A stretch of DNA of 64,000 bases from UBA9676 sp963730065 (GTDB taxonomy: Bacteria > Actinomycetota > Actinomycetes > Streptosporangiales > Streptosporangiaceae), in the NCBI GenBank assembly GCA_963730065.1, contig CAVSQL010000008.1:1-64000 (forward strand), given 5' to 3'. Below are positions 59,751-64,000 of this stretch, piece after piece. The notes below the pieces were generated by a model. It was not told where the DNA came from. It was given only the letters and a program-made list of their open reading frames with translations, and made no database searches. Made by a program: the position numbers and the translations under genes. Positions within the stretch are counted from its first letter, which is position 1. Every line of letters begins with the position of its first letter.

Positions 59751-60641
59751 TTACCGGTAGGCGGAGATGCCGAGCCTGACCGCGACCGCCAGCCCGCAGA
59801 CGGCGACACCGATGCGCAGCACCTGCCCGGGGATCCTGCGGACCAGGGCCGGGCCGGTCCAGCCGCCGGCCAGGAACCCGGCCGCGAGCGGCACCACCGC
59901 TGCCCAGTCCACATGACCGAACACAGCGAAAGCGACCGCCGCGACCGCGTTCGCCACCCCGCCGAGGATGTTCTTCACCGCGTTCGTCCGAGCCAGCGGC
60001 CCGGCCACCATCACGGTGAGCACCGCCAGCATGACGATGCCGGCGGCCGCGCCGAAGTACCCGACGTAGACCGTCACGCCGAACACGCCCGCCAGCAGCC
60101 ACCCGCTGCGCTCGCGGTCACGGCGCCCCAGCCCGGCGCCGCCCTTGCCCCCCTCACCGTCGCGACGCCCCGGCCCGGCGGCGCCGCTCCCCCCCTCACC
60201 GTCGCGGCGCCCCGGCCCGGCCGCGCCGCTGCCCCCTTCACCGTCGCGTGATTCCGGGGCCGACCGGGGCCGGGCCAGCAAAGCCAGCGAGGCCACGCCG
60301 ATCAGTACCGGCGCCACCCGCACGAACGTCTGCGACGGCGTGACCAGCAGCAGCGCCGCGCCTGCCGCGCCCCCCACGGCGGCGACCGGCGCCAGGCGGC
60401 GCAGGAGCGCACCCTGGCCGGTGAGCTCCGGCCGGGACCCCGCGGCCGCACCCACCCCCGTGAACAGCAGCGCGACCGTGTTCGTCATGTTCGCCGACAG
60501 CGGTGGCAGCCCGATCGCCAGCAGTGCCGGGTAGGAGACGATGGACGCCAGCCCTACCACCGTGCTGAAGACGCCAGCGACCACTCCCGCCGCGGCCAGC
60601 GCCAGCGCCTCGAGAACGGTCACTTCCCGACCCAAGCACAT
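59751..60641 (-). CDS. TSUP-family (TauE/SafE-like) permease with an in-frame tandem-repeat loop
   Basis: A membrane protein of about 296 residues in two hydrophobic halves, as usual for TSUP sulfite/organosulfonate exporters: EALALAAAGVVAGVFSTVVG, ANMTNTVALLFTGVGAAAG, then VTVYVGYFGAAAGIVMLAVL and TNAVKNILGGVANAVAAVAF. The loop between halves contains the 14-residue unit DGEGGSGAAGPGRR two times exactly and a third time with changes, encoded by a 42-bp DNA repeat. Starts at ATG 60641 or GTG 60623 are both possible. The substrate is unknown. It is convergent with glgB. Confidence 0.85.
   Translation of the reverse strand: MCLGREVTVLEALALAAAGVVAGVFSTVVGLASIVSYPALLAIGLPPLSANMTNTVALLFTGVGAAAGSRPELTGQGALLRRLAPVAAVGGAAGAALLLVTPSQTFVRVAPVLIGVASLALLARPRSAPESRDGEGGSGAAGPGRRDGEGGSGAAGPGRRDGEGGKGGAGLGRRDRERSGWLLAGVFGVTVYVGYFGAAAGIVMLAVLTVMVAGPLARTNAVKNILGGVANAVAAVAFAVFGHVDWAAVVPLAAGFLAGGWTGPALVRRIPGQVLRIGVAVCGLAVAVRLGISAYR
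60120..60246. repeat. 42-bp in-frame tandem repeat inside the TSUP permease gene
   Basis: The string TCACCGTCGCG recurs at 60154, 60196 and 60238, exactly 42 bp apart, with GCCCCGGCCCGG in each full unit. The array adds 14 residues per unit to a cytoplasmic or external loop without changing frame, so it is a likely length-variable locus. Confidence 0.8.
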
Positions 60642-60738
60642 CGGCCGCGTCCCGCCGCCACCGCGCCCCCGGTCACGTCCCGCCGCTGCCGCAGCCCGGT
60701 CGCGTCCCGGCCGCGCTGGCTGCGGGTAGGGTGCGGCT

Positions 60739-61338
60739 GTGACCGATCCCCGTGCCGAGCCCGCCGCGCCAGTCACCACCGAGCCGCCCGCGGCCGCTCC
60801 GCTCTCCGCGGCGCCCGGTACCGTAACCCCCGCCGTGGCCGGATGGTGGGATCTGGATCCGTGCCAGCGGTCGGTCCTGATGAGCTGGCTGGCCTTCACC
60901 ACCACCTTCGCCGCGGTCCGCGGCGTCACCTACAGCATCCGCGCGGGACGCGGGCCGTTCCGCAACCTGAGCGTCGGCGGCGATCACCTGCACCACTACA
61001 TGTGGGGGATCGGGCTGCTGGCCGGCGTCGGGGCGGTCGCCATCCGGGGCGAGGAGCGGGCCCGCCGGCACCCGGTGGTCGCCGTCTGCTACGGCAGCGG
61101 GCTCGCCCTGGTCGTCAACGAGTTCGCGCTCCTGCTCGACCTGCGCGACGTGTACTGGGCCCGGCAGGGCCGGATCTCGGTGGATCTCGGCATCGGTGGC
61201 ATCGCGGCGGTGGGGTCTTACTTCGCCGCCCGGCCGTTCGTGCGCTCGTGGCTGAGCAGGCGCCGGGCGCGCCCTGAGCCCGGGCCCGCCGGCGAACTGA
61301 TCAGCCCAGCTGGGCCGTCAGCCACCGCGGCCCCGTGA
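60739..61338 (+). CDS. Integral membrane protein of unknown function with an HLHHYMWGIG motif
   Basis: A 199-residue protein with a Pro/Ala-rich N-terminal tail and about four membrane helices. The central motif GGDHLHHYMWGIGLLAGVGA carries three histidines next to a helix, and acidic residues occur in LVVNEFALLLDLRDVYWARQ, which together could bind a metal. GTG 60739 has TAGGGT (60727-60732) ending 6 bases upstream, so it is probably leaderless. The last 38 bases overlap the convergent NUDIX-NYN gene. I know similar proteins only as hypothetical in actinobacteria. Confidence 0.78.
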   Translation: MTDPRAEPAAPVTTEPPAAAPLSAAPGTVTPAVAGWWDLDPCQRSVLMSWLAFTTTFAAVRGVTYSIRAGRGPFRNLSVGGDHLHHYMWGIGLLAGVGAVAIRGEERARRHPVVAVCYGSGLALVVNEFALLLDLRDVYWARQGRISVDLGIGGIAAVGSYFAARPFVRSWLSRRRARPEPGPAGELISPAGPSATAAP

Positions 61339-62185
61339 CGGCCGCACCCGCCGCCACGCAGCGCCGCCGCAGCTCCTGATCGGCGGTGACGACGAACCGG
61401 CGTCCCGGCAGCCGACCGGCCAGATCGGCGATCGTGTCGTCGCCTTCCCCCGGCGCGGCCACCACCTGCACCGCGCCGTCGCTCGGCACGCGGTCCAGCA
61501 CCGCCCGGGTCTTACCCTCGACCACCAGCACGAACCGCGGGTACCACCGGTCCAGGGCGGGCTTGTTATCCCCGCCGCCGTCATCAGGCAGCCGGGCGAT
61601 GCCGTCGGCCGCCAGTACCACCAATTCGCCATGAAGCCGCGTCATCGCGCCGGGCCGGTCGCGCCACCAGCCGTCGGGCCGCGACCCCATCACGTTGGCA
61701 CCGTCCACGATCACCGTGACCGGCGTGAGGGCCGCCCGGATGACCGGCCAGACGGCCGCGAAACCCGGGTGCAACGGGAGCGAGGCGACGTCACCGGCCG
61801 GGACCCAGGCGGTCTGCGTCGCCTCGTGGCTGCCCGGCCCCACGGCGAACGGCTCCTCAGCCTCCGCGATCAGGGTCTGGTAGCTCCAGCCGCCATGATC
61901 GTCGTCGAGCAGGCCGCTGATGCGGATCGCGCCGGGCGGCGCGCCGCATTCCTCGGCGGCCTCCCGCACCGCGGTCTCGGCGGGCGACTCATGGCTGTCC
62001 CGCGCCCCGCCCGGCGGTCCCCACGTGCCGCCGTGATGGCTCCACCCGGCCCGCCGGATGAGCAGAACGAGCTGCCGTCCAGAGCTGTCCGGCGCCCAGA
62101 TCAGCAGCCCAGCCGCGCCGTGCTTGCCCCAGTGCTGGTGATCCAGGGCGCAGCTGGTCCAGCCGTCTCCATCGCCGTGCGTCAT
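61301..62185 (-). CDS. NUDIX hydrolase fused to a NYN/PIN-like nuclease domain
   Basis: Residues 18-150 form a NUDIX domain with the complete box GGARDSHESPAETAVREAAE followed by ECG, preceded by LVLLIRRAGWSHHGGTWGPP. From about residue 156 a second domain begins VTVIVDGANVMGSRPDGWWR with the Asp-containing DGANV motif of NYN nucleases, later PGEGDDTIADLAGRLPGRRF and VVTADQELRRRCVAAGA, which supply more acidic residues as in PIN-like RNases. ATG 62185 has TATCGT (62199 to 62194) ending 8 bases upstream; the frame is open to 62317. The fusion suggests nucleotide and RNA processing in one protein. Confidence 0.88.
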   Translation of the reverse strand: MTHGDGDGWTSCALDHQHWGKHGAAGLLIWAPDSSGRQLVLLIRRAGWSHHGGTWGPPGGARDSHESPAETAVREAAEECGAPPGAIRISGLLDDDHGGWSYQTLIAEAEEPFAVGPGSHEATQTAWVPAGDVASLPLHPGFAAVWPVIRAALTPVTVIVDGANVMGSRPDGWWRDRPGAMTRLHGELVVLAADGIARLPDDGGGDNKPALDRWYPRFVLVVEGKTRAVLDRVPSDGAVQVVAAPGEGDDTIADLAGRLPGRRFVVTADQELRRRCVAAGAAVTGPRWLTAQLG

Positions 62186-62291
62186 TTCAGCCGACGATAG
62201 CTCAGCCGCGGCCCCCCCGGCCCGGCTCAGCGACCACTGGCTGGCGGTCCTGTCCCCGGCCAGGCGTATCCCTGCCCGTATGGTGGATCGC

Positions 62292-62345
62292 GTGACTGCT
62301 CCGATGCCTAAAGGCACCGGCTTCTCAAGCCGCGGAGGCTTGACC
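62292..62345 (-). ncRNA. Right end of the element and probable omega-RNA scaffold overlapping the tnpB 3' end
   Basis: On the minus strand CCGGTGCCT-TT-AGGCATCGG (62320 to 62301) forms a 9-bp stem with one G-T pair and a TT loop, and GGCTT-GAG-AAGCC (62331 to 62319) a second stem that contains the tnpB stop. In TnpB systems the guide RNA scaffold ends at this right end and the guide is the flanking host DNA, here starting about GCGATCCACCATACGGG. The 5' end of the RNA inside tnpB cannot be set from sequence. Confidence 0.6.
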
Positions 62346-63512
62346 AGAGCCCAGCCCGGCCCTGGTGGCGATGTTGTGTGCCCCGTTGAGGTCGGCGTCC
62401 ATCGGGCCGTGGACGGGGCAGATCACCGTGTCCTGTTTGGGGCGCGCGCAGGTGCGTCCGCACCGGTGGCATTCGATACTGGTGCCGACTGGGTTCACGA
62501 ACACCACGCGCCGGCCAGCTTCTTCCGCTTTGCCGGTGAGGATGTCCGCGAACTGCGCCCAGCCTGCATCCAGAATCGATCTGTTGAGCCCGGCCTTGGC
62601 TGTGGCCCGGTTGGGCAAAAACGCCCCGGCCTGGTCCGGGTCTGGCCTCGGTGCGGGGCGGCGGGTCATGGCGGCGGTGTTGAGTTTTTCCAGGGCGATC
62701 ACGTCGCAGGTGGTCACCAGGGCACGAGCGGTTTTGTGGTGGAAGTCGCGGCGCCGGTTGCGGGTCTTGCGCCATTGGCGAGCGAGCTGGCGGCCGATGC
62801 GTTTGCGGTTTCCCGAGCCGCGGCGGGCGCGTTCTCTGCGCCGCTGCAGGTCCGCGATCACCGCGGCCGAGGCCGCCAGGAACTTCGGGTTGGCGGTGAT
62901 CTGCCCGTCGGAGGTGGTCAGGAACCGGACGACACCCACGTCAATGCCAACCGCCCGGCCACCCGCGGGCAGCGGCGCAGATTCGGTGTCGGTGATCACG
63001 ATGACGTACCAGCGGCGGTGTTCTCGCTTGAGCTGGAGGAACTTGACCGTTCCGGAGACGGGTCGGTGCTGGCGCACCTTGACCGACCCCACGGCCTGAA
63101 ACGCGGCCCGCGCCCACCCGCCAGGGCTGGCGGGGGTCCATTTCGCGCCGTCCCCGGCGGCGAATCCCGCCTGATTGAACCGGCTGTAGGGCTTGAACCG
63201 CGGATAACCCGCCTTCCCCTGCTTCTTCTTCGCTCGCGCGTAGAACGCAGCGAACACGGTATTGAGCCGCCGCAGGGTCTGCTGCTGCGCAGTGAACGAA
63301 TGCCGCCCCTGGCCGACCGGGTCGGCGCGGCGGATCTCCCGCAACTGCGCGGACTGCAGGCCATAGCTGATACTCGCCCGTTGCATGCGCCAGGCGTCCC
63401 GCCGCTCCTCCAGCGCGGCGTTGTACAGGTCGCAATGATCCGCCAGAAGGCGCACCGCGCGGGCCTCCTGCGGGCGGGTCGGGTAAGCGCGGAACTTGAA
63501 CGCCCGTCTCAC
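62325..63512 (-). CDS. tnpB: RNA-guided endonuclease TnpB
   Basis: A 395-residue TnpB. The split RuvC-like nuclease residues are present: Asp in GRAVGIDVGVVRFLTTSDG, Glu in CDVIALEKLNTAAMTRR and Asp in PMDADLNGAHNIATRAGLG. The C4 zinc ribbon is CHRCGRTCARPKQD followed by TVICPVHG. The N-terminus RRAFKFRAYPTRPQEARAVR and the Arg-rich RRRERARRGSGNRKRIGRQL are typical. GTG 63512 overlaps the tnpA stop (GTGA) with GGAAGG about 10 bases upstream; GTG 63533 is an alternative. All catalytic residues are intact, so it may be active. Confidence 0.94.
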   Translation of the reverse strand: MRRAFKFRAYPTRPQEARAVRLLADHCDLYNAALEERRDAWRMQRASISYGLQSAQLREIRRADPVGQGRHSFTAQQQTLRRLNTVFAAFYARAKKKQGKAGYPRFKPYSRFNQAGFAAGDGAKWTPASPGGWARAAFQAVGSVKVRQHRPVSGTVKFLQLKREHRRWYVIVITDTESAPLPAGGRAVGIDVGVVRFLTTSDGQITANPKFLAASAAVIADLQRRRERARRGSGNRKRIGRQLARQWRKTRNRRRDFHHKTARALVTTCDVIALEKLNTAAMTRRPAPRPDPDQAGAFLPNRATAKAGLNRSILDAGWAQFADILTGKAEEAGRRVVFVNPVGTSIECHRCGRTCARPKQDTVICPVHGPMDADLNGAHNIATRAGLGSGQASAA

Positions 63513-63931
63513 TGGGCCCGTTCCTTCCGCCACCGCCGCTCATCCTGCGTGCCGGTGTACCTGCACGCCGTCTGCGCCGACATCGCGCCGGCCGGGGCAG
63601 CCAAATACGGCCAGGACCACCACGTGGGCAGGCGCGATCGCAGATGCGGGAACTCAGCCCGCAGATACCGCGACGTGAACCTCTTGAATTGGCCAGCCAC
63701 GGGGGAAGGAGAGCCAGACCGATGAGCTTTCACGATCAGGTGCACGTGATCAGCCATGATCTGCAGCGCCACCATCCGCCAGCCCCGCCCGGCGGCTTTC
63801 GCCCCGATCAGTTCCTCACATCGGCCCGCGATCCGGCCACCAACTACCGGCCGCCGGTACTTCGCCCACCACCCCAGCTGATACCCAGGGCCGCAGACGC
63901 CACCTGCGCAAACCTGTACTTGCCCGGTCAC
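63509..63931 (-). CDS. tnpA: IS200-type HUH/Y1 transposase TnpA
   Basis: A 140-residue Y1 transposase that moves single-stranded DNA. The HUH motif is in VALQIMADHVHLIVKAHRSG and the catalytic tyrosine in SAQTACRYTGTQDERRWRKE, with FKRFTSRYLRAEFPHLRS and WWSWPYLAAPAGAM between. The N-terminus YQLGWWAKYRRPVVGGRIA fits the family, though the WCPKYR-type segment is altered. GTG 63931 is preferred because TATAGT (63944 to 63939) ends 7 bases upstream; the frame also opens at TTG 63961. It precedes tnpB in the same direction. Confidence 0.88.
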   Translation of the reverse strand: MTGQVQVCAGGVCGPGYQLGWWAKYRRPVVGGRIAGRCEELIGAKAAGRGWRMVALQIMADHVHLIVKAHRSGSPSPVAGQFKRFTSRYLRAEFPHLRSRLPTWWSWPYLAAPAGAMSAQTACRYTGTQDERRWRKERAQ

Positions 63932-63977
63932 GCGAGCGACTATACGCACGGCCTGTGTCAAACCACCCGATTCCTCC

Positions 63978-63993
63978 GCCGCCTAAAGACGGC
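63978..63993 (-). repeat. Left-end hairpin of the IS200/IS605 element
   Basis: On the minus strand GCCGTCT-TT-AGGCGGC forms a 7-bp stem with one T-G pair and a TT loop, sharing the CTTTAGGC core with the right-end hairpin. It lies 16-47 bases upstream of the possible tnpA starts, as expected for the subterminal hairpin recognised by TnpA. Confidence 0.75.
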
Positions 63994-64000
63994 AGTCCCC

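Larger units (their letters stand above)
62291..63995 (-). mobile_element. IS200/IS605-family insertion sequence with tnpA and tnpB
   Basis: The element reads on the minus strand: a left-end hairpin near 63978-63993, tnpA, tnpB with a four-base overlap, and a right-end hairpin at 62301-62320. Both hairpins carry the core CTTTAGGC, and there are no terminal inverted repeats, as expected for single-strand transposition. The right end probably lies at or just past AGCAGTCAC (62300 to 62292). The left boundary is at or just beyond the window edge, so the full element and its target motif are not visible. Confidence 0.85.

Noticed and set aside
62301..62320. Intrinsic terminator after tnpB
   Set aside because: The stem matches the left-end hairpin of the element and sits at the expected right end, so it is better explained as a transposon end and omega-RNA part.

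Overview
The window is about 64 kb of very GC-rich DNA with dense, often overlapping genes, GTG and TTG starts and strong G/C at third codon positions. The gene content is that of a filamentous-type actinobacterium: BldC, DUF6350 and DUF3017 membrane proteins, an IcmB-like B12-binding protein, the GlgE alpha-glucan pathway, a CitA-like citrate synthase, and the mnmA-iscS-etfA-etfB order also seen in mycobacteria. I would place it in or near Streptosporangiales or Streptomycetales, but the sequence alone does not fix a genus. No rRNA, tRNA or CRISPR array was found.

Layout. 1-2.2 kb: a sugar ABC-transporter lipoprotein (cut by the left edge) behind its LacI-type repressor and a perfect 14-bp operator. 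2.6-10.5 kb, minus strand: mnmA, iscS, etfA, etfB, folD, purH, purN. 10.6-17.7 kb: small and large membrane proteins, sucD and sucC, an IcmB-like protein, and the helicase pcrA. 17.8-22.3 kb: an APC permease divergent from a saccharopine-dehydrogenase-like oxidoreductase and an aldehyde dehydrogenase, probably amine or amino-acid catabolism. 23-28.6 kb: a PIG-L deacetylase and a four-gene molybdenum hydroxylase operon (coxS-coxL-coxM-coxG, form II active-site loop). 28.9-31.7 kb: an accessory patch with a YciI protein, a truncated nucleotidyltransferase, an ECF41 sigma factor (SigJ) with its frame-disrupted carboxymuconolactone decarboxylase partner, and a TfoX-like protein. 31.8-36.6 kb: a kynureninase fused to two zinc fingers, guaA and a CBS-domain transporter. 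36.8-41.4 kb: the galTEK operon and an M20 amidohydrolase. 41.4-45.3 kb: mdh, icd, a DUF3017 protein and citrate synthase. 45.5-49.1 kb: an FHA-HTH protein convergent with a Ser/Thr kinase, an unknown protein and bldC. 49.2-59.7 kb: glgP divergent from glgE (frameshifted)-treS-mak-glgB. 59.7-62.2 kb: a TSUP permease, an unknown membrane protein and a NUDIX-NYN fusion. 62.3-64 kb: an IS200/IS605-family element with tnpA, tnpB and both hairpin ends.

How the genes connect. TCA-cycle functions (sucCD, mdh, icd, citrate synthase) and electron transfer (etfAB) make up much of the core. The glg cluster encodes the route from trehalose through maltose-1-phosphate to branched alpha-glucan, with glgP for breakdown. 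The most unusual items are the CoxG-like protein with an inserted RNA-polymerase alpha-CTD-like domain and a membrane anchor, the kynureninase with two ClpX-type C4 zinc fingers, the ECF41 module with a readable cognate promoter and a decarboxylase split by a GTGA overlap, and the one-base frameshift in glgE. Many starts lie 6-8 bases downstream of a TANNNT box without a clear Shine-Dalgarno, which suggests widespread leaderless transcription and was used here to choose several starts.
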